Assembly (NCBI GenBank): GCA_937891165.1
Contig: CALAEX010000268.1
Span: 1-17,556, forward strand
Origin: an uncultured Lachnospiraceae bacterium
GTDB lineage: Bacteria > Bacillota > Clostridia > Lachnospirales > Lachnospiraceae
Length of the DNA: 17,556 nt
Direction of reading: 5' to 3'
Each line of letters starts with the position of its first letter. Position 1 is the stretch's first letter. Both the position numbers and the translations under genes were made by a program. Positions 8,881 to 17,536 of the stretch are shown one piece after another. The notes under the pieces are model-generated. The model was not told where the DNA came from and searched no databases. It saw only the letters and a list, made by a program, of their open reading frames with translations.

Positions 8881-11445
8881 TCATTTTTTATGTAACAATT
8901 TTTTTAATGTAATAGGTCCTATCAATCCTGATGGTTCAAAAAGTAAATATTGAGAAAAACCATCTTGTTTCTGATAACCACTATGATTCGATACAATCAC
9001 GGTTAGACGATTACTGCCTACTTGTAAAGCCTGTGAAATATCAAAAACATATGGTGGTATTACCCTATGAGCTATCTTTTTGTCATTAATAAATACCTCT
9101 ACCGCTTCTCCCACTTGACCTAAATCTAGAAAATAGATTCCAATCTCTTTTATATCAAACTCTCCTTCATATTTGATATTACCTGAAAAATGTGGCAATT
9201 CATTTCTACCTGTAATATTACACAACTGATTGGTCGTCTTATAATAGGTATATTCTGTTGCCTTTTCCTCTGCATAGGAAATCTGAAATACTGGAGTTAT
9301 GACTTGTTCTTCCGTCACCATATGTTCTATGCTTGGAATATTCTCAATAGAAATATTTCCACATAATACAAATATCGTATTATATGGTGGCAATTCTATC
9401 TCTATTTGTGCATCTTCTGCATATCCTGCAAAAACCTTATTTTCCATCGCATCATATAATATATAATGACCACCCGAAAAAGCTGACATCGATACTTTAG
9501 CTCGAATTGTGTTATGAATATCTTCATTATTAAACATATAAGAATGCACATCATCTTTTACATAATGATAATATCTCAAAAAGATACCTTCATAATCCGA
9601 ATTAACATCTGTTCCAACATGCTCTCGCACATAATCTGCTATTTTGGCAAGCTCTACTACTTCACACTGTTCTCTTAAATAGTCTTCTTTTATTATCATA
9701 TTAGGCTTAGTAACAATAATCGTTCTCAAAGAAACTTTTTTCAATTTCTCTACAATACACTCTGGCATTCCCTCATAATAAGTCACAAGCAAACAAGGAT
9801 ATTTTTCTCCATTGAAATAACCATCTTCACCTATCTGTTCTAACACATCTGCTGGTAAAATATCGTAATCCAATAAATGGTCATAAAGTTCCTTTGCACA
9901 AAGTTCTAGTGGCATTCTTTCTTTATTTACCCAATGAGCCTCTGCATCATAAAGAATCGCCGCTGTCGGTACATGAATACCATCTGTATGTAAATGACAA
10001 ACTCGATTCATATAATCTATAATATCTTTAAAATATTTATAAAGAGCATTTCTTCCAGAATCATAAAAATTCGGTGGGCAATCTGGGTCATTTAACTTAG
10101 GAGAAAACGCATGAGGCACATAATAATTGATACCTCTTACTAACATATGGTCTGCTAAATATTTCATAAAGCGAGTACCTTCTGCCCATCCAAAAGCACC
10201 AAAAATCTCACACATTGCACGACCTTTTTTCTTAACATCTATATGCGCCAAGGAAGATGCTAACTTTGCTAAATAATAATGGAAAAAGTTATTTTCCATA
10301 TGTTCATAACAAACACATCCTGCATTCGCACATTCTGTAAGCCCCGGAACAATCTGATGTAATACAATATCAATTCCTGACATATCTTGTCCTTCTAATG
10401 CTCTAAAATAATGACCTGCTCCTGCTCCTGTTTTTGCATGAGCATTATTATCTTCAATAACATGTCCAATATATTCTATATTATGAGAATGACACCAATC
10501 GGCTAATTGATTACAATAATTATCTCTATATTGTTTTGTAATAATATCCATATAGGTATATCGCAATTTCTCTGACACACCTTCTATATCAAACCAAAGA
10601 CCTGCTAACATCTTCTTTGCATCATTTTCCAAAACATTCTCTAATAATTTTATCAGTTTATCATGCCATGGATAATGTGCAAAATATTTACCCAAAGGAG
10701 TAATAAAAGCAAATTGGGAATTATTTCTAAAACTAGGTTCATCCGAGAAAAATCCTAAAAAAGTATTACCAAAATATTCTTGTAAATGCTCATAATGTTT
10801 GTCATAAACTTCCTCTACAAATACTTTGACAGAATCTGCATCTAGCATATCACAATAAAAATGGCTCTCCTCACTTAAACCGCTACGAGTCTTAATTAAA
10901 AACAGAATTCTCCACATTCCTTCAGGCAAAGAAAAATATACCATTCCATTTTGTAACCCATCTGTAATATCTATTATCTCTGTATAACTCTCCGAACAAG
11001 GGATATGTTTACAAGCAACCACTGCTACAAATTCATCTTCTACAGATGATTTCCAACAATCTGCCATCACACATCCGTCTACAACAGGTCCAGATACATC
11101 GATATGTCGCTCTGTAATTCCAAAAGGACGTAAACTTTTATTTTTCTCATCTCGAAAAGCACCATTTGCACGGCCAGATGGAAAACGCTTATCATCTAAT
11201 ATCCAAACTTTCATATCCTTTTTGCGACATTCTTCCATAATTAGTCTAACATCAGACCACCAACCATCTCTCGCAAAATCTTCATGCACTCTAGACTCTA
11301 AGCATACAGAACGTATCCCGCTATCATAAATGCGTTGTAATTCATTTACAATAAAACCATCTTCTTCTCCATGAAGCCATAAAAAAGGAGCTATGTAATC
11401 ATGTTGTTTTCCATTTAAATTTTCACTTATACGTGTTTGCATCAT
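8881..11445 (-). CDS. Glycoside-hydrolase-like protein (GH106-like), cytoplasmic
   Basis: This is an 854-residue protein with no signal peptide or membrane segment. Residues 15-100 look like the start of a sugar-hydrolase barrel: 'APFLWLHGEEDGFIVNELQR', 'GIRSVCLESRVHEDFARDGWW', then 'MKVWILDDKRFPSGRANGAF'. Further barrel-type acidic motifs are GFFSDEPSF (about 231-239), HVIEDNNAHA (about 328-337) and CEIFGAFGW (about 412-420). The last 100 or so residues, from about GNIKYEGEFDI, form a beta-sandwich of the carbohydrate-binding type seen at the end of GH2 and GH106 enzymes. I recall the overall plan from large glycosidases related to alpha-L-rhamnosidase family GH106. The substrate is unknown and I cannot assign catalytic residues firmly. 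It starts 33 bp after the PAS-GGDEF-EAL gene and is probably cotranscribed with it. ATG at 11442 is an equally possible start. Confidence 0.75.
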   Translation of the reverse strand: MMQTRISENLNGKQHDYIAPFLWLHGEEDGFIVNELQRIYDSGIRSVCLESRVHEDFARDGWWSDVRLIMEECRKKDMKVWILDDKRFPSGRANGAFRDEKNKSLRPFGITERHIDVSGPVVDGCVMADCWKSSVEDEFVAVVACKHIPCSESYTEIIDITDGLQNGMVYFSLPEGMWRILFLIKTRSGLSEESHFYCDMLDADSVKVFVEEVYDKHYEHLQEYFGNTFLGFFSDEPSFRNNSQFAFITPLGKYFAHYPWHDKLIKLLENVLENDAKKMLAGLWFDIEGVSEKLRYTYMDIITKQYRDNYCNQLADWCHSHNIEYIGHVIEDNNAHAKTGAGAGHYFRALEGQDMSGIDIVLHQIVPGLTECANAGCVCYEHMENNFFHYYLAKLASSLAHIDVKKKGRAMCEIFGAFGWAEGTRFMKYLADHMLVRGINYYVPHAFSPKLNDPDCPPNFYDSGRNALYKYFKDIIDYMNRVCHLHTDGIHVPTAAILYDAEAHWVNKERMPLELCAKELYDHLLDYDILPADVLEQIGEDGYFNGEKYPCLLVTYYEGMPECIVEKLKKVSLRTIIVTKPNMIIKEDYLREQCEVVELAKIADYVREHVGTDVNSDYEGIFLRYYHYVKDDVHSYMFNNEDIHNTIRAKVSMSAFSGGHYILYDAMENKVFAGYAEDAQIEIELPPYNTIFVLCGNISIENIPSIEHMVTEEQVITPVFQISYAEEKATEYTYYKTTNQLCNITGRNELPHFSGNIKYEGEFDIKEIGIYFLDLGQVGEAVEVFINDKKIAHRVIPPYVFDISQALQVGSNRLTVIVSNHSGYQKQDGFSQYLLFEPSGLIGPITLKKLLHKK

Positions 11446-11478
11446 GTATTCTTCTAGCCTTTCTATAAGTTAAATACT

Positions 11479-13131
11479 CTATCCTACATAATTATGTAAA
11501 AATACTTCATAGGCACATGGTTTTCCAAAATAGTATCCTTGAATATAATCTGGATTCATAGCACAAATTTTATTTAATTCTTCCTTTGTTTCAATCCCTT
11601 CAATACAAAATTTAGAATCAATACTATGTGTCATTTCTGCCATATGTTGCAAAAGTTTATATTCGTAATCACTATTCAATGCTTTCAAAGTAAAGGAACG
11701 GTCAATCTTAATTGTATTTGGTACTAATGTTCCTAAATAATGAAAATTAGAATATCCTGTTCCAAAATCATCTAATGCTAATGGAATACCATGTTCTTTT
11801 AATCCATTACAAAATCGAATAAAATTTTCGTCTTCTAATAAACCACTTTCTGTTAATTCAATCAATAAACTTTTGGATGCTAATTGATATTGTTCTAATC
11901 CTTTTATAATATCTTCCAACACATCACTACGAAGCACTTGAATAAAAGACATATTGACAGAAATACGAAACTCTGGAATCTGTTCTTGAATTTTTTTACA
12001 AGCTTCCATTGCTTGATATAAAATCCATTTTCCTACAGGAATAATCAAACCACTTTCTTCTAATAATGGAACAAATTCAAATGGTGGAACATTACCAAAC
12101 TCTTTACAAGCAAAACGCATTAACGTCTCTGCTCCCATTAACTTTTCTTTTTTAATATCCATTACCGGCTGAAAAAACGCTTGAAATCCTTCAAAATTAT
12201 TATGAATCGCATTTCGTAAAATATCAATCAATTCTCTTTTATGTTTAAATACATCATAATCCTTTCTAGTATAAACATAATATTTATTTTTTCCTCGATT
12301 CTTTGCTTCATTTAAAGCAAACTCCGAACGCTTCATTAAATGATGATAGGTATGATTTGTAACACTGTTAAACTCTAAAATCCCAGCAGAAATCGTATAA
12401 AATACTTCATATTGAATTTTTTCAATAAATTCTTTTATTTTTTGACAAATAGAATGATATAACTCTATCGCATCCTCTTTCTTTCTACTTGTAAAATCCA
12501 CCACAATAAATTCATCTGCTACCATACGATACAATCTCTGTTTTGGTAAAATACAAGAAGCAATACATTCTGCTGTTTTCCTTAGAATCATATCTCCATA
12601 TTTCATACCTTTATTTTCATTAATTTCTTTAAAACAATCAATTCCTAAACGTAAAATAAAACCATCTTTTGTATCCTGATATTGTGTAAAAATTTTTTCT
12701 AAACTAGATTCTCCTAACAAACCGCTAACATTATCTGCCATTTGCTTTTTCCCTATTTCATTGATACAACCAATTAAAAATTCTGGCTTTCCATTTTCAT
12801 CAAAAAGAACTCGTCCACGACAATTAATCCAAACTGGGCTATTTTCTTTATCTAGCCAACGATATTTCAAATCATGGGAAAATATTTTTCCATCTAAAAT
12901 ATTCTGAAGTTCTTCTACTAAAACTGGTAAATCCTCTGGAAATACAAACTTTGCATGTTCTTTTGCCACATTATGAAATTCTGTAGCTGTCAATAAAAAA
13001 CGTTCGGTTGCATTTTGAGAAATGCAATAATAATCTCTTTGTAAATCATAAAAGTACAAATAATCATCCATGCTATTATTCAAAACGCTTATCATCGTTT
13101 TAAACTGTTCTATTGAAATTTGCTCCATCAT
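11479..13131 (-). CDS. PAS-GGDEF-EAL protein, probable c-di-GMP phosphodiesterase
   Basis: This 550-residue protein has three parts. An N-terminal PAS-like sensor spans about 20-130, with a PAC-like 'YRWLDKENSPVWINCRGRVL'. A GGDEF domain spans about 140-290. An EAL domain spans about 305-550. The GGDEF signature is VADEF (204-208), with both glycines replaced, and no RxxD inhibitory site precedes it. It is therefore probably not an active cyclase and may sense GTP. The EAL domain keeps the residues expected for hydrolysis of c-di-GMP: E335 (GAETLMRF), N393 (SVNMS), E425 (IELTES), D454-D455 (LDDFGTGYS), K475 (IKID), E511 (EGIET) and Q531 (YIQGY). There are no transmembrane segments, so it should be cytosolic. 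AAAGGAG sits 6 bases before the start. It is the first gene of a probable two-gene unit with the glycosidase. Confidence 0.93.
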   Translation of the reverse strand: MMEQISIEQFKTMISVLNNSMDDYLYFYDLQRDYYCISQNATERFLLTATEFHNVAKEHAKFVFPEDLPVLVEELQNILDGKIFSHDLKYRWLDKENSPVWINCRGRVLFDENGKPEFLIGCINEIGKKQMADNVSGLLGESSLEKIFTQYQDTKDGFILRLGIDCFKEINENKGMKYGDMILRKTAECIASCILPKQRLYRMVADEFIVVDFTSRKKEDAIELYHSICQKIKEFIEKIQYEVFYTISAGILEFNSVTNHTYHHLMKRSEFALNEAKNRGKNKYYVYTRKDYDVFKHKRELIDILRNAIHNNFEGFQAFFQPVMDIKKEKLMGAETLMRFACKEFGNVPPFEFVPLLEESGLIIPVGKWILYQAMEACKKIQEQIPEFRISVNMSFIQVLRSDVLEDIIKGLEQYQLASKSLLIELTESGLLEDENFIRFCNGLKEHGIPLALDDFGTGYSNFHYLGTLVPNTIKIDRSFTLKALNSDYEYKLLQHMAEMTHSIDSKFCIEGIETKEELNKICAMNPDYIQGYYFGKPCAYEVFLHNYVG

Positions 13132-13191
13132 TACTCACTCCTTTGTATCACTTATACATAAATCATCAGAAAATTTTGCTTACCTTGTTTA

Positions 13192-13220
13192 ATTTTACTA
13201 CATTCAATATCAGATTACAA
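13192..13220 (-). promoter_or_regulatory. Candidate promoter of the PAS-GGDEF-EAL gene
   Basis: On the reverse strand, TTGTAA (13215-13220) and TAAAAT (13192-13197) are 17 bases apart, about 60 bases before the start codon. The divergent YihY gene must also start transcription in this 182-bp intergenic region. A TATACT at 13253-13258 on the plus strand is a possible -10 box for it, but I see no convincing -35 box. Confidence 0.45.
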
Positions 13221-13313
13221 CTAAGAACTGGCTATTTTTCTTTGTCTTTTTGTATACTTTTTTTCTTGTTTGTGGTAAACTAAGCAAAGAGTTTAAAAAA
13301 GGAGTTTTTATTT

Positions 13314-14189
13314 ATGATACTATCCACAATTCGGCTCATTCGAGCCTTTACAACCAAATTGCAAGAAGATTTTATTTCTGCATTTGCTGCACAGACCGCA
13401 TATTTTCTTATTTTATCTGTGTTTCCATTTTTAATGTTTTTACTAACTATGTTAAATTATCTGCCAATATCAGCAGAAGAATTATTGTCACTTGCAGAAA
13501 ATGTTTTTCCTGGTGAAATTTACAATATTGTTCACAATATTGTAATTGAATTAGTCACAAAAGCTTCTGGAACATTAGTGTCTATTACTGTAATTTCTGC
13601 CATTTGGTCTGCTTCTAAAGGAACTTTAACATTATCTCGAGGATTAAATGCTGTTTATCAGCAAAAAGAAACTCGAAATGGTATTTTATTACGAATTATT
13701 TCTGCTCTTTATACATTAGCATTTGCTGTATTATTAATTGTTACCCTTGTGCTCCTAGTATTTGGTAATCAAATTTATCAAATTGTCATAGTAAAATTAC
13801 CTATCTTAGGAGATTTAGTAGGACTTATTTTAAGTTTTCGTTCTCTTGTTACTATGGCAATTTTAACGTTATTTTTCTTATTACTATACATAGCACTTCC
13901 AAACCGAAAATCTAATATTTTTAGAGAACTTCCTGGTGCAATTATTACTGCTGGAGGATGGCTTGGATTTTCCTTTTTATTTTCTTTTTATATTGACCAT
14001 ATGGGAAATTTCTCTTATACCTATGGTAGTGTCGCTGCATTAGCAATTTGTATGCTCTGGCTTTATTTTTGTATGTATATTCTTTTTATTGGTGCGGAAG
14101 TAAATATGGTTCTGTCACATCCCGAAGTAGTCCGTGCCACTCATGCTCTACTTTCTAAAAAAGAGAAATCAGAAGAGAATTCTAATTAA
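13314..14189 (+). CDS. YihY/BrkB family inner-membrane protein
   Basis: This 291-residue polytopic membrane protein matches the YihY/virulence factor BrkB family. Characteristic features are 'SAFAAQTAYFLILSVFPFLM' near residue 22, the 'AIWSASKGTLTLSRGLNAVY' segment near 95, and the C-terminal 'FSYTYGSVAALAICMLWLYF' region near 232. Six hydrophobic stretches are visible, at about 26-50, 85-105, 123-150, 165-193, 204-228 and 233-265. The length is normal for the family. AAAAGGAG lies about 9 bases before the start. The family was once annotated as ribonuclease BN, which is now considered wrong; its true role, possibly transport, is not settled. The gene is monocistronic: it diverges from the GGDEF-EAL gene and converges on the SpoIID gene. 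Confidence 0.95.
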   Translation: MILSTIRLIRAFTTKLQEDFISAFAAQTAYFLILSVFPFLMFLLTMLNYLPISAEELLSLAENVFPGEIYNIVHNIVIELVTKASGTLVSITVISAIWSASKGTLTLSRGLNAVYQQKETRNGILLRIISALYTLAFAVLLIVTLVLLVFGNQIYQIVIVKLPILGDLVGLILSFRSLVTMAILTLFFLLLYIALPNRKSNIFRELPGAIITAGGWLGFSFLFSFYIDHMGNFSYTYGSVAALAICMLWLYFCMYILFIGAEVNMVLSHPEVVRATHALLSKKEKSEENSN

Positions 14190-14196
14190 CTATTAT

Positions 14197-14234
14197 AAAT
14201 GCGTCACTGATACAAATAAACCAGTGACGTATTT
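14197..14234. terminator. Hairpin shared by converging yihY and spoIID-like genes
   Basis: AAATGCGTCACTG (14197-14209) pairs with CAGTGACGTATTT (14222-14234), a 13-bp stem with one G-T pair and a 12-base loop. It begins 8 bases after the YihY stop codon and contains the last codons and stop of the SpoIID-like gene. The tails are only moderately T-rich in either direction, so it may be a weak bidirectional terminator. Confidence 0.55.
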
Positions 14235-16012
14235 GCATAAAAATGAGTTAAAATTTCATCATACGTCTTACCTTCTGCTGCCATATGCTTTGCACCATAC
14301 TGGCTCATACCAACACCATGACCATATCCTCCTCCTGAAATCATAAAATAAGTATCTTTCTTTTCTACCGTAAAATAAGCACTTGGCAATAATGTCATCG
14401 TTCCTGTACTGCTTCCATCTTTTAAATATACTACATTCAATGGAGCTAATACATAACGAATATTATATTCTTTTTGAAGTAAATAAGATGCTTCACTTCC
14501 AACTAATAATAATTTCTTAATAATCCCACTTTCTCCTCGTTCTACTACAACAATATCTTTTAGTGTTCCAAATTTTTCTGGTATGCCTTGTGCAAAATGC
14601 ATTCCGTCACTACTTTCTCCTGTTTTTATAAGAATCATCCCTGGTACTACTTTTTGTCTTTCTTGTAATCTAGTTAAAATTTTTTCATCTATTTCTGAAC
14701 CAATCACGGTATTCCATCGAAACCAAACAGCATCTTCATCATACCATGCCCTATCACTATAAAGAAAATCTTCAAAAGAATCATTTTTCGTCAATGAATT
14801 CTCTACTACCTCTTTTGCCTGTACTACACCTGTCAAAATTGTGCCTGCATTGTCACCCCAAACATCCATACTATCTGACGTATGACCATAAGAACAAGAA
14901 AAATAATAGGCCGTAATACATTTTCCATCTTTTTCAATAATTTTTCCAAACGTAGCCTTTACTGCTTCTATTGCCGATTCATTTTCTCCATAGTTTTGAT
15001 ATACTTGACAATTCATGCTATCATCTACATGAGCTCCATACGCAGAATACCGATTGGCAAGCAACTGATTACAAGCATAACTTCTTGCACAAACCGCCTG
15101 TGCTTTTAGAGCTTCTTTTCCAAAACTTGCTGGCATTTCACTTGGAAGTACACCATATAAATACTCTTCTAAGGAAAGCTCATTGACTACTAATAGTTTC
15201 CCTTCCGAAACAACTACTTCCATAGTCCCTCGATAGGTAGGCACACCAACTGCTCTTTTTACATTAAATAAAGAAAGTTTTCCTTCTTCCTTCTCTGTTC
15301 CAATATAAAGTCTTCCTCCATAACTTTCTACTAATTCTTTTGTAATAGTTACTTGTTTTTGTGCCTCATACCAATCCGTTTTTCCACTTCCATCACTAAA
15401 ATAAAAACGATTATTACTTCCACATTCTAATGTTTCATGATAGTACCCACCATAAGAAGAATTTTGAATTAACACTCGAATACTTGTTACAGAGACAGGT
15501 TCTTCTATTAAAACAGCACAAACCACATTGTCAGATAATACAAAAGAAGATGTTGTATAGCCAACTAACACATCTATCCATGCTTTTTCTGTTATTTCGT
15601 CATACACTTGATAGACACGACTGCCCTTTGCTATCGGAAGACATCCATATCCCTCTAATTCTACAAAATCCTCCCCAATTCGTAATACTTTCGCTGCTAT
15701 CGTATCTTGTTTTACTGTAATTTTGGTCACATAACCTTGCTCTACTACTAAATCAATAATACAATCCTGAATAGTTGTTTGTAGTGGCTGTTCTAAAGCA
15801 TACGAATGTTGTTCTCCATCATGTAATACTAAAAGTTCTGTTTCTGCCATTTCCAAAAGCCATACATTCTCTAATACCAAAGGAACTTCTGGCGTTGGTG
15901 TCGGAATAAGCGTATGGTTTCCTTCGTTACTTTTAAAAATTAATAATGCAGATAATACAACCAATAGCAACATGCTTCCAATCAGTTTCCCATTTCTCGT
16001 ACGCTCCTGCAT
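14204..16012 (-). CDS. Membrane-anchored SpoIID/LytB-domain protein
   Basis: This protein probably cleaves peptidoglycan at the outer face of the membrane. SpoIID is a lytic transglycosylase acting with SpoIIP and SpoIIM in engulfment during sporulation. Numbered from M at 16012 (602 residues), a hydrophobic anchor lies at about 10-27, followed by a proline/threonine linker. An unassigned region of about 230 residues follows, then the SpoIID domain from about 275. Its signature is SEMPASFGKEALKAQAVCAR, with the likely catalytic glutamate at about 292, and GGGYGHGVGMSQYGA near the C-terminus. His and Cys residues at about 328, 335, 373 and 377 lie where clostridial homologues carry metal ligands, as I recall. 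ATG 16012 is preferred over 16030 because AGGAGGG (16017-16023) sits 4 bases before it. The protein is longer than B. subtilis SpoIID, so it may be a paralogue rather than SpoIID itself. Confidence 0.88.
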   Translation of the reverse strand: MQERTRNGKLIGSMLLLVVLSALLIFKSNEGNHTLIPTPTPEVPLVLENVWLLEMAETELLVLHDGEQHSYALEQPLQTTIQDCIIDLVVEQGYVTKITVKQDTIAAKVLRIGEDFVELEGYGCLPIAKGSRVYQVYDEITEKAWIDVLVGYTTSSFVLSDNVVCAVLIEEPVSVTSIRVLIQNSSYGGYYHETLECGSNNRFYFSDGSGKTDWYEAQKQVTITKELVESYGGRLYIGTEKEEGKLSLFNVKRAVGVPTYRGTMEVVVSEGKLLVVNELSLEEYLYGVLPSEMPASFGKEALKAQAVCARSYACNQLLANRYSAYGAHVDDSMNCQVYQNYGENESAIEAVKATFGKIIEKDGKCITAYYFSCSYGHTSDSMDVWGDNAGTILTGVVQAKEVVENSLTKNDSFEDFLYSDRAWYDEDAVWFRWNTVIGSEIDEKILTRLQERQKVVPGMILIKTGESSDGMHFAQGIPEKFGTLKDIVVVERGESGIIKKLLLVGSEASYLLQKEYNIRYVLAPLNVVYLKDGSSTGTMTLLPSAYFTVEKKDTYFMISGGGYGHGVGMSQYGAKHMAAEGKTYDEILTHFYANTSLVYLYQ

Positions 16013-16055
16013 AATACCCTCCTGAGACATCTAAAATTTTACAGTTTCTTTTTCA

Positions 16056-16084
16056 TCTATATGAAACCTGTCCTAAAACTATGA
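16056..16084 (-). promoter_or_regulatory. Possible sigma-E-type promoter of the spoIID-like gene
   Basis: On the reverse strand, TCATAGTT (16077-16084) and CATATAGA (16056-16063), 13 bases apart, resemble the sigma-E consensus (ATATT and CATACA-T) at the right spacing. Transcription would start about 37 bases before the start codon. SpoIID is a known sigma-E target in Bacillus, which makes the match more believable, but both boxes have mismatches. Confidence 0.4.
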
Positions 16085-16091
16085 GAATTTC

Positions 16092-16120
16092 TTGACACTA
16101 TTTACTACTTTTGTTACACT
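16092..16120 (+). promoter_or_regulatory. Sigma-A-type promoter of the NCS2 permease gene
   Basis: A perfect TTGACA (16092-16097) and TACACT (16115-16120) are 17 bases apart. The predicted transcript starts near 16127, leaving a leader of about 36 bases, too short for a purine riboswitch. Confidence 0.75.
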
Positions 16121-16162
16121 TTTATTGGAATAAAATTAACTTATTACTAAGGAGGCTTTCTT

Positions 16163-17536
16163 ATGCTTGAAAAATGGTTTAAACTCAAAGAGAATCAAAC
16201 CACGGTCAAAACAGAAATTCTTGCTGGTATTACAACCTTTATGACAATGGCCTATATTCTCGCAGTAAATCCAAGTATGCTTGGCATTATTGATGGTATG
16301 TCAAACGAATCTGTCTTTCTTGCCACAGCCATTTCTGCTACGATTGGTTGTTTTCTTATGGCATTCCTTGGAAACTATCCGTTTGCACTCGCACCTGGTA
16401 TGGGATTAAATGCTTATTTTACCTATACAGTTTGTATTGGTATGGGTATCCCTTTTCAAACGGTACTTTTAGCAGTATTTATAGAAGGATTAATTTTCAT
16501 TCTTCTTTCTGTAACAAATGTGCGTGAAGCTATTTTTAATGCCATTCCTATGACATTAAAATATGCTGTATCTGTTGGTATTGGTATCTATATTGCTTTT
16601 ATTGGTTTGCAAGGTGCAGACTTAATTGTAAATGATGAAAGTACTTTAATTACATATCAGCGTTTTGCAGCACAAGATTTCAATACCGCAGGCATTTCTG
16701 CTATTTTAGCACTGATTGGTATTGTAATTACTGGTATTCTGGCCCATAAAAAAGTAAAAGGTTCTATTTTAATTGGCATTCTTATTACTTGGGTGCTTGG
16801 TATGTTAACAGAAGTAACTGGATTATATGTGCCAAATGCAGAAACTGGATATTATACCGTATTCCCTGCTCTTGGACTTCCTAATTTTTCTGCATTAGGA
16901 GAAACATTTGGACAATGTTTTAAAGCCGATTTTTCTTCTATTGGACTTTTTGATTTTATTGTAGTTATGTTTGCTTTCTTATTTGTTGATATGTTTGATA
17001 CACTTGGTACTTTAATTGGTGTAGCTTCTAAAGCAAATATGTTAGATGAAAAAGGACGCCTTCCAAGAATTCGTGGTGCACTTCTTGCAGATGCAATTGC
17101 TACTGCTTTTGGTGCTATTCTTGGTACTTCTACTACAACTACTTATGTAGAAAGTGCTTCTGGTGTAGCAGAAGGCGGTCGTACAGGGCTTACTGCAGTG
17201 ACAGCAGGCTTATTATTCTTTATCTCCATTTTATTTGCCCCTGTTTTCCTTGCAATTCCAAGCTTTGCAACTGCTCCTGCTTTAGTTATCGTTGGTTTCT
17301 ATATGATGGCTTCGGTTGTAAAGATTAACTTTGATGATTATGCAGAAAGTATTCCAGCATTCCTTTGTATTATTGGTATGCCTTTCGCATATAGCATTTC
17401 AGAAGGTATTTCCCTTGGTGTTATCTCTTATGTTATTATCAACATGGTAACAGGAAAAGAAAACAGAAAGAAATTAACACCTTTGATGTATGTGCTGGCA
17501 GTACTCTTTGTATTGAAATATGTATTTTGTAAATAA
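16163..17536 (+). CDS. NCS2 family purine permease (AzgA/PbuG-like)
   Basis: This 457-residue membrane protein belongs to the nucleobase-cation symporter-2 group, in the AzgA/PbuG/PbuO branch (COG2252), which imports guanine, hypoxanthine or adenine using a cation gradient. Diagnostic stretches are 'TEILAGITTFMTMAYILAVN' at the start, 'NYPFALAPGMGLNAYFTYTV' near residue 72, 'DMFDTLGTLIGVASKANMLD' in the middle, and 'GTSTTTTYVESASGVAEGGR' near 319. The last two are the family's substrate-binding region. About 12-14 hydrophobic helices are visible and the length is normal. AAGGAGG sits 7 bases before ATG. Which purine is carried cannot be told from sequence, and no purine genes flank it here. 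It diverges from the SpoIID gene and has its own promoter. The 20 bases after the stop show nothing clear. Confidence 0.93.
   Translation: MLEKWFKLKENQTTVKTEILAGITTFMTMAYILAVNPSMLGIIDGMSNESVFLATAISATIGCFLMAFLGNYPFALAPGMGLNAYFTYTVCIGMGIPFQTVLLAVFIEGLIFILLSVTNVREAIFNAIPMTLKYAVSVGIGIYIAFIGLQGADLIVNDESTLITYQRFAAQDFNTAGISAILALIGIVITGILAHKKVKGSILIGILITWVLGMLTEVTGLYVPNAETGYYTVFPALGLPNFSALGETFGQCFKADFSSIGLFDFIVVMFAFLFVDMFDTLGTLIGVASKANMLDEKGRLPRIRGALLADAIATAFGAILGTSTTTTYVESASGVAEGGRTGLTAVTAGLLFFISILFAPVFLAIPSFATAPALVIVGFYMMASVVKINFDDYAESIPAFLCIIGMPFAYSISEGISLGVISYVIINMVTGKENRKKLTPLMYVLAVLFVLKYVFCK

Noticed and set aside
13250..13516. Open frame of 88 codons overlapping the start of the YihY gene
   Set aside because: It is a different reading frame of a clear membrane-protein gene and lacks a ribosome binding site.
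13314..14189. Ribonuclease BN annotation for the YihY-family gene
   Set aside because: The protein is a polytopic membrane protein; the RNase BN label for this family came from a historical misassignment.
16013..16030. Start of the SpoIID-like gene at ATG 16030
   Set aside because: No ribosome binding site precedes it, whereas AGGAGGG inside this segment is well placed for ATG 16012.
16121..16162. Purine riboswitch ahead of the NCS2 permease gene
   Set aside because: The predicted leader is only about 36 bases, too short for the aptamer, and no aptamer-like sequence is visible.
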